This document shows positions 53,756 to 62,418 of a stretch of 64,000 nt of DNA, one piece after another. Every line of letters begins with the position of its first letter. Within the stretch, counting starts at the first letter, position 1. The DNA is from Clostridiales bacterium. Lineage in GTDB: Bacteria > Bacillota > Clostridia > Oscillospirales > CAG-272. The notes below the pieces were generated by a model. It was not told where the DNA came from and made no database searches. It worked only from the letters and a program-made list of their open reading frames with translations. The DNA is taken from positions 1 to 64,000 of the forward strand of contig JAAVZO010000001.1 of assembly GCA_022791685.1 (NCBI GenBank), in the 5' to 3' direction. Position numbers and translations under genes: made by a program.

Positions 53756-54837
53756 CAGCTGTTCAGTTCGCGGCACGCCTTATACAGTCCCGTCCAGCGT
53801 GAACCGCGCTTTTTCATGATATTTTCGAGATATTCCTTCCACGCGACCGAATCCTTTTCATCCTCTTTGACAACTGCCCCCTGCAATCCAGCTGCTAAGT
53901 CCTCGTCGGTTATCGTGCCGCCGCCAAAGCTTCCGGCAAGCGCCATACTGTTGCAGAGCAGCGAGATCGCCTCAGCCGTTGAAAGCACGCCGGATGTCGA
54001 CTTTATCTTCTGACTGTGGTCGAGCGTTTCACCGCTGCGCAGCTCACGGAATATCGTGCATACCTTCTCGACAACCTCAGCAGTCGGAAGCGCCGCGTTG
54101 AGGTCGAGACCTCCGGCAAGCTGCTCGATACGTGTGCGGACTATCTCCATTTCAGAATCGATATCAGCAGGCGCGGGCAATACCACGATATTGAATCGGC
54201 GTTTCAATGCCGCTGACATCTCGTTTACACCCTTGTCGCGGGTATTTGCGGTAGCGATTACTGAAAATCCCTTCTTTGCCGCAACTTCGGTCGCAAGCTC
54301 GGGGACCGCGATTCGCTTTTCGGAGAGAATTGAGATAAGCGCATCCTGTACCTCAGAAGCGCAGCGCGATATTTCCTCAAAGCGCGCAATGCTTCCGCTC
54401 TCCATCGCGTTGAATATCGGACTCTTTAACATAGCCTCGGGCGATGGACCGTTTGCGATCAGCATTGCATAGTTCCACGAATAGCGTATCTGTTCCTCAG
54501 TCGTTCCGGCTGTTCCCTGTACGACCTTTGTTGAATCGCCGTTTATTGCTGCCGTGAGGTGCTCAGAAAGCCAGCTCTTCGCCGTACCCGGTTCGCCGAT
54601 AAGCAACAGCGCACGGTCGGTCACAAGTGTAGCGATAGCGATTTCAACTAAACGCTCGTGTCCAATGTACTTCGGCGTTATTATCGTATTTCCTACTCTG
54701 CCGCCGCAGATATATGTGCGCACTGACTTCGGCGACATCTTCCATCCGGTCGGTATCGGGTCTTTTTCAGCCGCGATCAGCGCGTCGATCTCATTTTGAA
54801 ATAGCTTCTCTGCCGGAAGCCGCAGTATCTGTTCCAT
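53755..54837 (-). CDS. MoxR/YehL-type AAA+ ATPase
   Basis: A 360-aa ATPase. Walker A GEPGTAKS (81-88), a divergent Walker B region SIARFEEISRCASEVQDALI, sensor 1 VIATANTRDKGVNE, and an Arg-finger-type LKRRFNIVVLP. MoxR-family ATPases work as chaperones that assemble or activate protein complexes with VWA partners. The start is the ATG behind AAAGGA; the TGA stop overlaps the next ATG by one base (TGATG), so translation is coupled. Confidence 0.92.
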   Translation of the reverse strand: MEQILRLPAEKLFQNEIDALIAAEKDPIPTGWKMSPKSVRTYICGGRVGNTIITPKYIGHERLVEIAIATLVTDRALLLIGEPGTAKSWLSEHLTAAINGDSTKVVQGTAGTTEEQIRYSWNYAMLIANGPSPEAMLKSPIFNAMESGSIARFEEISRCASEVQDALISILSEKRIAVPELATEVAAKKGFSVIATANTRDKGVNEMSAALKRRFNIVVLPAPADIDSEMEIVRTRIEQLAGGLDLNAALPTAEVVEKVCTIFRELRSGETLDHSQKIKSTSGVLSTAEAISLLCNSMALAGSFGGGTITDEDLAAGLQGAVVKEDEKDSVAWKEYLENIMKKRGSRWTGLYKACRELNS

Positions 54838-54867
54838 TAAATTTAATCCTTTCGGGCTCAAACGCCT

Positions 54868-56769
54868 TTAATTATTAGTTGTATTATTTTCAAGTTCGTT
54901 TATATAATCTTCAAACCGGCTCGGGAAGAAATTGCGAACCTCAAGCTGTTTAGACTTGATCATCTCATATATCTTGCGCGCATCTTCCGCCTTAGCAGCA
55001 TTGATACCAGGCATTATATTCAAATAGCTGATAAGCTCCCAATGGCTCACCTTATTGTGCTTTCTGAAATATGACACTGCAAGTCCGCTGCAATCTGCGC
55101 CAAGCATACCAAGCGCAGGAAGATACATTCGATTGTCCTTGACCTTGTGCGCCATCTCAACAAAATGCGCCGCGATAAGCTCGTTTATTTCAGATTTGTC
55201 CGGACTTACCCATTTTGAGAGTATTCCATCCATGAGCTCACCGGATTTTACCATCACTGACACCAAATATTTTATAACAGCATTGTCAATTGTGAAGCTG
55301 TATGTAGCTGGTTGTCCGTCGGACTGGCGAATTATGGTACGGCGAAGTATGTATTCATTCGGATTTCCGCTCCAGAAAATCTGCGAGCAGCAGTCGGTAA
55401 ATTGATTTATAACCTCAGCTTTGGGATTTTTTCCGAACAATGATTTCTTGAATAGCTTCGAATCTATCCAACTTATCACTTTATCGCTGTCGTATAACTG
55501 CAATGCTGCTGTCATCGCCGCAGTAAAATATCCGTCGTATTTATCGGCAAGCTCGAGCGCAAGCGTTTCGAGCGTTTTTTGGTGCGGCAGTACCAGCGCC
55601 AGCAATAAAATATCACGCACCGCCTCTGAAAATTTAAGCGCACGTCTTAAATATCCGACACTCTGAATATTGTCGATCTCCCAGACCTTTTCTTCCCCAG
55701 CAAGCGGTCGGTCGAGCGAGCTATTCAATGCAGCGGCACTCATAAAGCATTCGCATATCTCTTCGCCATGCTTAGTCGGCAATGCTCTGAGCCATCCGGC
55801 AAGAGAATCGCCGTCGGCTTTGGTGAATTCGGTCGGCACTTCGGATTTTTTGATAAGCCGCATAAACTCGCGCGCCACCAGCTTTGAAGCCCAATCAGTA
55901 TCTGTAGTTTCGAGATACGCTGCCGCGTCGAGCGGTTTTTTCGCAGTATATTTTTCAAAAAATGCACCAGCTTCGCCGCACTCCAATTCGGCAAGTGTCC
56001 AGTATACCATTTTTTTGCAGTTGCCCTTTTCCGTCTTGCTCATCTCTATAAGCAAATCGGCATTGCGTGTATCATGGCGGAGGGCATAAATCAGTGCGCA
56101 GCGCACATCCTTCTCGGCATTATCGAGCATGGAAATATAGAAATCATTCTCATCCGCCCCAGCAATTGCGTCGATAACCTGAACGCGACGTTCCATCTCA
56201 CGCTTGCCTTTTGGATCAAAGCCACGCTTCAGCAACGGAACAATATCATTGCCATCATCCTTCAGCCATTCAGCCGCTTTATCGGCAAGCTCAGCATACG
56301 ACGCTCCGAGCGCACGTACAAGAGCGGATCTTATACGGTAGTCCTTGAACAGCTCCGGCTGTCTGTCGTGTGTTTCTATAACATAGCTGTAATGACCGCT
56401 TCCTGAGCTTGTCAGCGCTTCTATCAGCTCTTTCAGCGTCGACGCGGGAATGTCGGCTGTAGTAACCGGCAAGTTCGGTAAATCGATCGGTTCAATCGTA
56501 TCTTTCACTACCGATTGTGCTTGAGTACACAACAGCGCGTCTACAAGCGATATAGCGTCAAGCAGAGCTTCTGAACGATTCGTGCAGCCATCAGATGTTA
56601 GATTTCGAACAAGCTGTCCAATTTTTGCGAATACCGGCGACGCAGCTTCGAGCGGCTTCATAGCGTCAAGCGCGCGGCGAAGTCTGAAATCCTCCGAAAT
56701 CAGCTCTGTGCCGGCAACTGCAGCAGCACGAAGTCTCTCGCGCAGTTCATATATAGGAGTAATATCCAT
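54868..56769 (-). CDS. Helical-repeat (HEAT-like) protein of the MoxR-type system
   Basis: A 633-aa protein without signal peptide or membrane helix. It is nearly all helical; segments such as ISMLDNAEKDVRCALIYALR followed by NADLLIEMSKTE, and YWTLAELECGEAGAFF recall HEAT-type repeats (about 210-300). A second part contains WIDSKLFKKSLFGKNPKAE. I recognise no catalytic motif. In actinobacterial versions of this cluster a similar long protein (DUF5691-type) occurs at this place; that link is from memory. It may scaffold the ATPase or its target. Start at the ATG behind AAAGGATGG. Confidence 0.75.
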   Translation of the reverse strand: MDITPIYELRERLRAAAVAGTELISEDFRLRRALDAMKPLEAASPVFAKIGQLVRNLTSDGCTNRSEALLDAISLVDALLCTQAQSVVKDTIEPIDLPNLPVTTADIPASTLKELIEALTSSGSGHYSYVIETHDRQPELFKDYRIRSALVRALGASYAELADKAAEWLKDDGNDIVPLLKRGFDPKGKREMERRVQVIDAIAGADENDFYISMLDNAEKDVRCALIYALRHDTRNADLLIEMSKTEKGNCKKMVYWTLAELECGEAGAFFEKYTAKKPLDAAAYLETTDTDWASKLVAREFMRLIKKSEVPTEFTKADGDSLAGWLRALPTKHGEEICECFMSAAALNSSLDRPLAGEEKVWEIDNIQSVGYLRRALKFSEAVRDILLLALVLPHQKTLETLALELADKYDGYFTAAMTAALQLYDSDKVISWIDSKLFKKSLFGKNPKAEVINQFTDCCSQIFWSGNPNEYILRRTIIRQSDGQPATYSFTIDNAVIKYLVSVMVKSGELMDGILSKWVSPDKSEINELIAAHFVEMAHKVKDNRMYLPALGMLGADCSGLAVSYFRKHNKVSHWELISYLNIMPGINAAKAEDARKIYEMIKSKQLEVRNFFPSRFEDYINELENNTTNN

Positions 56770-56792
56770 TGTTATAATCCATCCTTTCGCCG

Positions 56793-58241
56793 TCAATATA
56801 ACAACCGAACTATACGGTCGCTTGTAATTATGCTTAACGGCTGAACACACAGCCGACGATTCGCAGCGTCATAATAATATGCACCACAGAGAATATTATT
56901 AAATAATAGTTCTGTTGACGGAAGTATCGATAAATTCTGTACTGACGCTTCAAGGTTTGGCGCGTCGCCGAGCATAATTGTATCGCCGCTGTCGGTTTTT
57001 AGCGCATATTTATCATCGCCGACACGACCGATCTGCGTATATGGAATCAACCCAATAAGCAGATCATCGGAGAGCGAATTTTTGAGGTAATTCTTCGCCG
57101 CCTTTACCTGTTCAGTGAAATTAGCCGGAGCAAGCGACCGTATCTTATCTATATCGCTCTGCTCGACTGCACGAATTGCCGCACCATCCCAACGAACACG
57201 GCGATTTCCATCTCCGGGATACCACACCGCTTCATCAATATCCGCAACACCGAATATCGAATCATCCTGCTTGACATATTTAAGCGCCTTGATCGGACGA
57301 TAGTTCTGCGTCAACGATATTTCGCCGCTGTCGAGGTCGAGCCATACTCCGGTATCAACATATTCCTTCGCAGCTTCATCGTAGGTAATGTAGAATGATA
57401 GCTGAATCAAATGCACATTTTGGCGGCTAAGTCCAAGTGCAGAAAGCTCAGAGAGCTTCCAAACTCCGCCAAGCTTCTCGTATAATAGATTATCATCCTG
57501 TGCGACCTCGCCGCTTTCAAGCTTAGCGCTAAGATACTGTGTCGACTTCTTCACAAGTGCGTACAATTCTTCAAGTACTGCAATCGCCGAATCATAGTGA
57601 GACTCGCTGCTATCCTTCTGGAAGGCTTCGATTTCGAGTATCAACCGATTCAAAAGCCGCTGTGGACCGGGAAGATAGTAGTCTCCGAGCTGCTTTGACA
57701 ACTGGCGATAGGTATCGAGCGACGCACCGCCCATCGTACCAAGTCCGGATCTCACTAAATCGGATGTTAATTTAGCTGTTAGCTCGAGCCCTTCGAGCTG
57801 CATTTTAATTTTCTTCGACTTAGCTGCCTGTGATGCCTTTGATGGGGATTTTTTCTTTGTTTCCGTATCGGACTCAGGCGCATTCGCCTTAGCATCGCGT
57901 GCCATTTTCTTCTCACGCTTCTGTAATATATCCTCTGGGATCTCGCAGATATTGAACTTTTTCTGCGCCATTATCTCATAAAGCAATGCAAGACTGTGCT
58001 TGCAGGGAAACTGACGGCTCGGGCAAGAGCAACGGAAAACTGGATTGTTAGGATCTATGAAATCCGCTGTTGTTATGTAGTTGCTTTTACCGCTTCCGGT
58101 ACATTCGCCGAGGTAAAATGTATCATCAGCTGAGCATTCAAGACGCACAAAGCCGCCTTTTTGTGATATTTTCTGACCATTCAATGCCGCCGTGCTATTC
58201 GGCGCTAATGCGAGTATTTGCTGCTGCGTAATCTGCCGCAT
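56793..58241 (-). CDS. SWIM zinc-finger protein of the MoxR-type system
   Basis: A 482-aa protein. The SWIM finger is Cys71-x-Cys73-x6-Cys80-x-His82 (FRCSCPSRQFPCKHSLALLY) after an N-terminal strand-rich part; a Lys-rich linker follows (about 105-140, ETKKKSPSKASQAAKSKKIK), then a long helical and strand-rich region. SWIM domains bind nucleic acids or proteins. It is the first gene of the five-gene operon; the ribosome site GGCGGAG is about 9 nt from the ATG. E. coli YehQ is the likely counterpart. Confidence 0.88.
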   Translation of the reverse strand: MRQITQQQILALAPNSTAALNGQKISQKGGFVRLECSADDTFYLGECTGSGKSNYITTADFIDPNNPVFRCSCPSRQFPCKHSLALLYEIMAQKKFNICEIPEDILQKREKKMARDAKANAPESDTETKKKSPSKASQAAKSKKIKMQLEGLELTAKLTSDLVRSGLGTMGGASLDTYRQLSKQLGDYYLPGPQRLLNRLILEIEAFQKDSSESHYDSAIAVLEELYALVKKSTQYLSAKLESGEVAQDDNLLYEKLGGVWKLSELSALGLSRQNVHLIQLSFYITYDEAAKEYVDTGVWLDLDSGEISLTQNYRPIKALKYVKQDDSIFGVADIDEAVWYPGDGNRRVRWDGAAIRAVEQSDIDKIRSLAPANFTEQVKAAKNYLKNSLSDDLLIGLIPYTQIGRVGDDKYALKTDSGDTIMLGDAPNLEASVQNLSILPSTELLFNNILCGAYYYDAANRRLCVQPLSIITSDRIVRLLY

Positions 58242-58281
58242 TTATCAAACTCCGCCTTTCTTATGTAAAGTTTAACTAAAA

Positions 58282-58806
58282 TTATTGTAGCGCACAATTA
58301 TTAAATACGAATGAATAAATTTTAGTTATACTGCAAAAAACGTCCGTGAAGCTTACCTTCGCGGACGGAAACATAATTTCATATATTTCATTTATAAGTG
58401 TGTCATCTTGCAAATTATTAGACAATCGGTTTAATTTGCCGATAAAATCTTTATCAAGTAAATCGTATAACTCGTCGTTTTCGCTCATATTATACAAGCC
58501 TGCGATTACTCTATTAAGCGAGCCGTTGCCAGAATACGATGTAATACTGAATAATGATAAACAGTTGTATGCGTGTGCATAATTTTTTGCGTAATATTCC
58601 TGTCGAATACTTATATCAGAATAATCTATGTTCAAACCACTGCACAAAGCTGCAAATTCATATTCAAAACGAGTATCAACAGTATCAGTTATAAACTTAG
58701 CTATATCCGCCGCTGAGATATATTTATATACACTAACTATTGTACATACCAAACATACTATGCAAATAAAAACTGGCAAAAGCTTCTTTATATTTTTAAA
58801 TTTCAT
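58282..58806 (-). CDS. Uncharacterised membrane-anchored small protein with a terminator inside its 3' end
   Basis: A 174-aa protein: basic N-terminus, one membrane helix (KLLPVFICIVCLVCTIVSVY), then an extracytoplasmic region (NIDYSDISIRQEYYAKNYAHAYN). No family recognised. A strong terminator hairpin lies at 58341-58367 within the last codons, so the annotated C-terminus (after about residue 145) would be transcribed only through it. The natural 3' end may have been changed by a frameshift, or the extension is not normally translated. It has its own consensus promoter. Confidence 0.55.
   Translation of the reverse strand: MKFKNIKKLLPVFICIVCLVCTIVSVYKYISAADIAKFITDTVDTRFEYEFAALCSGLNIDYSDISIRQEYYAKNYAHAYNCLSLFSITSYSGNGSLNRVIAGLYNMSENDELYDLLDKDFIGKLNRLSNNLQDDTLINEIYEIMFPSAKVSFTDVFCSITKIYSFVFNNCALQ
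58335..58367 (-). terminator. Strong intrinsic terminator overlapping the 3' end of the small membrane protein frame
   Basis: CGTCCGTGAAG (58341-58351) pairs with CTTCGCGGACG (58357-58367) with one mismatch, loop 5 nt; six A at 58335-58340 give a U6 tract on the minus strand. Confidence 0.8.
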
Positions 58807-58840
58807 ATATACCTCATTATTGTTAATTCTTATTATATCT

Positions 58841-58869
58841 ATTATATATCAAATACACGTATTTGTCAA
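58841..58869 (-). promoter_or_regulatory. Consensus promoter of the small membrane protein gene
   Basis: TTGACA (58869-58864), 17 bp, TATAAT (58846-58841), with a near-palindrome AAATAC-AC-GTATTT at 58851-58864. Confidence 0.85.
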
Positions 58870-58890
58870 CACTATACCCTTCATGCACTA

Positions 58891-58919
58891 TTGACAAACT
58901 TAAAAATATGGTGTATAAT
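58891..58919 (+). promoter_or_regulatory. Consensus promoter of hydE
   Basis: TTGACA (58891-58896), 17 bp, TATAAT (58914-58919), 37 nt before the start codon. Confidence 0.9.
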
Positions 58920-58955
58920 TATAATAACATATAAATCATATAGGAATATAACATA

Positions 58956-59984
58956 ATGAATATAATCGAAAACTTAAAAAACAACCGCAACCTATCTGAC
59001 AGCGAATTCAAAGAAATACTCGAAACAAACCAATACGACGACTTGCTTGTTAAGGAAGCCGACAAAGTCCGCCGTGGAATTTACGGTGATGAAGTATACA
59101 TCCGCGGGCTGATCGAATTTACAAATTACTGCAAAAATAACTGCTATTACTGCGGCATTCGCTGTGGTAACACAAATGCAGTGCGTTATCGCCTCGATAA
59201 AGACGAGATCCTCGCCTGCTGTGATGAGGGCTATAAGCTCGGATTTCGAACTTTCGTTATGCAGGGAGGAGAAGACCCGCATTATACCGACAAGCTGATA
59301 TGCGAAATCGTATCGTCAATACGTGAGCGTTTCTCAGACTGCGCGATAACCCTCTCAATCGGTGAAAAATCAAAACAAAGCTATAAAGACTATTTCAATG
59401 CTGGTGCAAACCGATATCTGCTGCGCCATGAAACGGCGGATAATAAGCATTATTCAAAGCTACATCCCGAAAGCATGAGCCTTGATGTACGCAAACAATG
59501 TCTCTACGATTTAAAGGAAATTGGATATCAGGTAGGCTCCGGATTCATGGTCGGCTCGCCATATCAGACCACCGAAAATTTAATATCAGACCTGCGATTC
59601 TTGCAGGAATTACAGCCCGATATGATAGGCATAGGACCATACATCACCCACGCTGAAACTCCATTTGCAGCCTTCAAAAGCGGCGACCTGCATTTGACGC
59701 TGCGGCTGATATCAATACTGCGGCTGATATTCCCATACGCGCTGATTCCGTCGACAACGGCACTTGGCACAATCCATCCTGAAGGACGTGAGCTCGGATT
59801 AAAAGCCGGCGCAAATGTTGTCATGCCAAACCTATCGCCTGTCAGCGTTCGTAAGCTGTATGCGCTGTACGAAAATAAAATATGCACTGGCGAGGAAGCC
59901 GCACAATGTCGCGGTTGTCTTGAAAAGCGCGTCGAATCGGCAGGATATCGCATTGTAACCGCCGTGGGAAATGTGAAAAAGTAA
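58956..59984 (+). CDS. hydE: [FeFe]-hydrogenase H-cluster maturation radical SAM enzyme HydE
   Basis: A 342-aa radical SAM enzyme. The cluster motif is Cys59-x3-Cys63-x2-Cys66 (TNYCKNNCYYC), then GFRTFVMQGGEDPHY, the HydE-type RYLLRHETADNKHY, GSGFMVGSPYQT and LSPVSVRKLYALYENK. It helps make the dithiomethylamine part of the H-cluster. hydF, hydG and hydrogenase genes are not in this window. The ribosome site (AGGAA) is weak, the promoter perfect. BioB-like relatives (PylB) are less likely given the HETAD motif. Confidence 0.92.
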   Translation: MNIIENLKNNRNLSDSEFKEILETNQYDDLLVKEADKVRRGIYGDEVYIRGLIEFTNYCKNNCYYCGIRCGNTNAVRYRLDKDEILACCDEGYKLGFRTFVMQGGEDPHYTDKLICEIVSSIRERFSDCAITLSIGEKSKQSYKDYFNAGANRYLLRHETADNKHYSKLHPESMSLDVRKQCLYDLKEIGYQVGSGFMVGSPYQTTENLISDLRFLQELQPDMIGIGPYITHAETPFAAFKSGDLHLTLRLISILRLIFPYALIPSTTALGTIHPEGRELGLKAGANVVMPNLSPVSVRKLYALYENKICTGEEAAQCRGCLEKRVESAGYRIVTAVGNVKK

Positions 59985-59993
59985 CATAACCAA

Positions 59994-60030
59994 AAGAAGT
60001 ATTGCCCAAAACTAAGGCAATACTTCTTCA
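59994..60030. terminator. Bidirectional terminator after hydE
   Basis: AAGAAGTATTGCC (59994-60006) pairs perfectly with GGCAATACTTCTT (60016-60028). Confidence 0.85.
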
Positions 60031-60036
60031 TTTATT

Positions 60037-60840
60037 TCAACCAAGCATTACATCAAGCAGCATCATAATCGCAAATCCGGACACAATTCCCATTGTAGCC
60101 GAATACGGCGATGTTTTCTGATTCTGTTGGCACTCTGGAATCAATTCATGCACTGCGACAAGTATCATCGCACCAGCTGCGAACGACAGGGCAAATGGCA
60201 GTATAGCTTCGATATGTACGACAAGTATCGCTCCGATAACGCCCGCGATAGGCTCTACCATGCCCGAAGCCTGACCGAGAAAGAAGCTGCGTTTACGCGA
60301 GCAGCCTTCACGGCGAAGCGGAATCGAAACAGCCGCCCCCTCCGGAAAGTTTTGCAGTCCAATGCCGACAGCGATAGTTATCGCGCCCATCAGACTTTCG
60401 AGCGAGAAATTTCCCTGCTGCAATGAACCGAATGCAACACCTACCGCGAGTCCCTCAGGTATATTGTGCAGCGTTATCGACAGCACAAGCATTATAATGC
60501 GGTTCATACGCTCATTCGGCATACCCTGCGAGCAGTCGGCACGGCTTCGTGCACGAGATACTATTTTATCCGACCCCCACATGAAGAACGCACCGCATAA
60601 GAACCCAACTGTCGCGACTAAATATGCCGGCATTCCCGCTGCGGCTTCGGCACGTTCGATCGCCGGTTCAAGCAGCGACCAAAAGCTCGCCGCAATCATT
60701 ACTCCCGCGGCAAAGCCGAGCATTAAATTTAATGCTTTTGGATTGGGACTTTTGAAAAACACAACCGTAGCCGCACCAAGCGCTGTTACCGCCCACGTTC
60801 CAAGCGTTGCAATAAGCGCCATTAAAACAATTTCATTCAT
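60037..60840 (-). CDS. ZIP-family metal transporter (ZupT-like)
   Basis: A 267-aa membrane protein with about eight helices. The metal-binding motifs LHNIPEGLAVG (helix 4) and LQNFPEGAAVS (helix 5), and the variable His/Cys-poor loop (about 90-110) are as in bacterial ZIP/ZupT transporters, which take up Zn2+, Fe2+ or Mn2+. It stands alone. The ribosome site GAAGGGAATAT is close to the ATG. Confidence 0.9.
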   Translation of the reverse strand: MNEIVLMALIATLGTWAVTALGAATVVFFKSPNPKALNLMLGFAAGVMIAASFWSLLEPAIERAEAAAGMPAYLVATVGFLCGAFFMWGSDKIVSRARSRADCSQGMPNERMNRIIMLVLSITLHNIPEGLAVGVAFGSLQQGNFSLESLMGAITIAVGIGLQNFPEGAAVSIPLRREGCSRKRSFFLGQASGMVEPIAGVIGAILVVHIEAILPFALSFAAGAMILVAVHELIPECQQNQKTSPYSATMGIVSGFAIMMLLDVMLG

Positions 60841-61149
60841 CTATATTCCCTTCCTGCGAAGGCTGAGGTATATCAGTATAGCCTTCTTACTATGCAATAT
60901 ATCTGAATTGACGCGATTATGTTACTTCGTCGCTTATGCCATATTTATTCTATTTGCCTACGACGCGAAGTTTAGAATATGTATTTAATTATTATACTAT
61001 GATTTAAAGTATAAATATTTTCTTTCACTATTTTACCGCTGCCGATTTACGTGCCTCAGCATAGGTTAATGTCAAGCTGCCTTCAAGCACCTCGCTCCGT
61101 GAAATATTAAATCCATTATTTTGTCAATAGATTTAATTAAAATTTTTCT
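60841..61149. other. Intergenic region between serA and the ZIP gene
   Basis: GAAGGCT/AGCCTTC (about 60858-60886) could form a hairpin just before the ZIP ribosome site. A GC-richer block at 61017-61125 reads on the minus strand as an open stretch of about 30 codons ending in TAG without a start, perhaps a gene remnant. The rest is AT-rich; no RNA gene recognised. Confidence 0.4.
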
Positions 61150-61192
61150 GCAATAAAAACAGCTCGTCAGAGCATATACTCTGACGAGCTGT
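61150..61192 (-). terminator. Terminator of the serC-serA operon
   Basis: ACAGCTCGTCAGAG (61159-61172) pairs perfectly with CTCTGACGAGCTGT (61179-61192); the minus strand then reads TTTTATTG. Confidence 0.9.
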
Positions 61193-61205
61193 AGTGCAAA
61201 TACAC

Positions 61206-62384
61206 TTATTTAATAACGTTGACTCTGATAACGCCTTCAATAGCCTTGATGGTATCAATAACACTGTCCGGAACGGTACCGATTATTTCAAGGATCGTGT
61301 ACGCGTAATCCTTCTTCGAGCGGTTAGCCATGTTCTCGATATTGATATTCTCAGCCGATACAGCAGATGTTACCTGAGAGAGCAGGTTCGGGATGTTCTT
61401 GTGAAGTACGCAGATACGTACATCACCGTTGTGGGGCATAGATACATCCGGGAAGTTTACGCTGTGTACGATATTACCGTTTTCGAGGTACTCGCGAAGC
61501 TCCTTAGCAGCCATGATAGCGCAGTTGTCCTCGCTCTCCTCAGTGGAAGCGCCGAGGTGAGGAATAGCGATAACGCCTTCCATGCTTGCAGTGCGCGCAT
61601 TCGGGAAGTCAGTCACATAGCGTCTGACCTTACCGGACTTCAGCGCAGCTTCAATATCATCATCGTTTACAAGAGCGTCACGTGCAAAGTTGAGTATGAT
61701 AACGCCGTCCTTCATCATTGCGATGGTGTCCTTGTTTATCATATACTTTGTAGCGACCTTCGGGTCAGGATTGTCGATAAGCGGAGTATGTACTGAAATG
61801 ATATCAGCGTTCTTGAAGATATCCTCGCGAGACTCAACCTTCTTTACCGAACGGGAGATGTCCCATGCAGCCTCGACAGAAATGTACGGGTCGCAGCCGA
61901 GAACGTTCATTCCGAGATGTACAGCAGCAGTAGCGAGAGGTCCGCCGATAGCACCGAGTCCGATGATACCGAGGGTCTTGCCCTTGATCTCAGTTCCGGC
62001 AAACTTAGACTTTTCCTTCTCGATAAGCTTTGCAACATTCGGGTCGTCCTTTACAGTCTTTACCCAGTTGATACCGCCTACAACATCGCGGCAAGCAAGC
62101 AGCATACCGCAGATAGCGAGCTCTTTAACGCCGTTAGCATTAGCACCAGGAGTGTTGAATACAACTATACCCTGCTCAGCACACTTGTCGAGCGGAATAT
62201 TGTTGACACCAGCACCGGCTCTTGCAATAGCCTTGAGGTCAGCGCCAAATTCCATGTCGTGCATAACTGCCGAACGAACCATTATCGCGTCGGGATTAGC
62301 GCAGCTGTCAGAAACAGCGTAGCTTTCGTCAAATACGTCAGTGCCGCACTTGGCGATTTTATTGAGAAGCTGTATATTTTTCAT
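61206..62384 (-). CDS. serA: D-3-phosphoglycerate dehydrogenase
   Basis: A 392-aa enzyme, first step of serine synthesis. NAD fold GKTLGIIGLGAIGGPLAT, GVIILNFARDALV, the catalytic His in IPHLGASTEES, and a C-terminal ACT domain (about 318-392, RICVLHKNIPNLLSQVTSAV) are visible. It is the short form (no ASB domain). It follows serC by 34 nt on the same strand; serB is not nearby. Confidence 0.95.
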   Translation of the reverse strand: MKNIQLLNKIAKCGTDVFDESYAVSDSCANPDAIMVRSAVMHDMEFGADLKAIARAGAGVNNIPLDKCAEQGIVVFNTPGANANGVKELAICGMLLACRDVVGGINWVKTVKDDPNVAKLIEKEKSKFAGTEIKGKTLGIIGLGAIGGPLATAAVHLGMNVLGCDPYISVEAAWDISRSVKKVESREDIFKNADIISVHTPLIDNPDPKVATKYMINKDTIAMMKDGVIILNFARDALVNDDDIEAALKSGKVRRYVTDFPNARTASMEGVIAIPHLGASTEESEDNCAIMAAKELREYLENGNIVHSVNFPDVSMPHNGDVRICVLHKNIPNLLSQVTSAVSAENINIENMANRSKKDYAYTILEIIGTVPDSVIDTIKAIEGVIRVNVIK

Positions 62385-62418
62385 TATAATAGTTACCTTT
62401 CTTATGTTGGCTTTGAAA

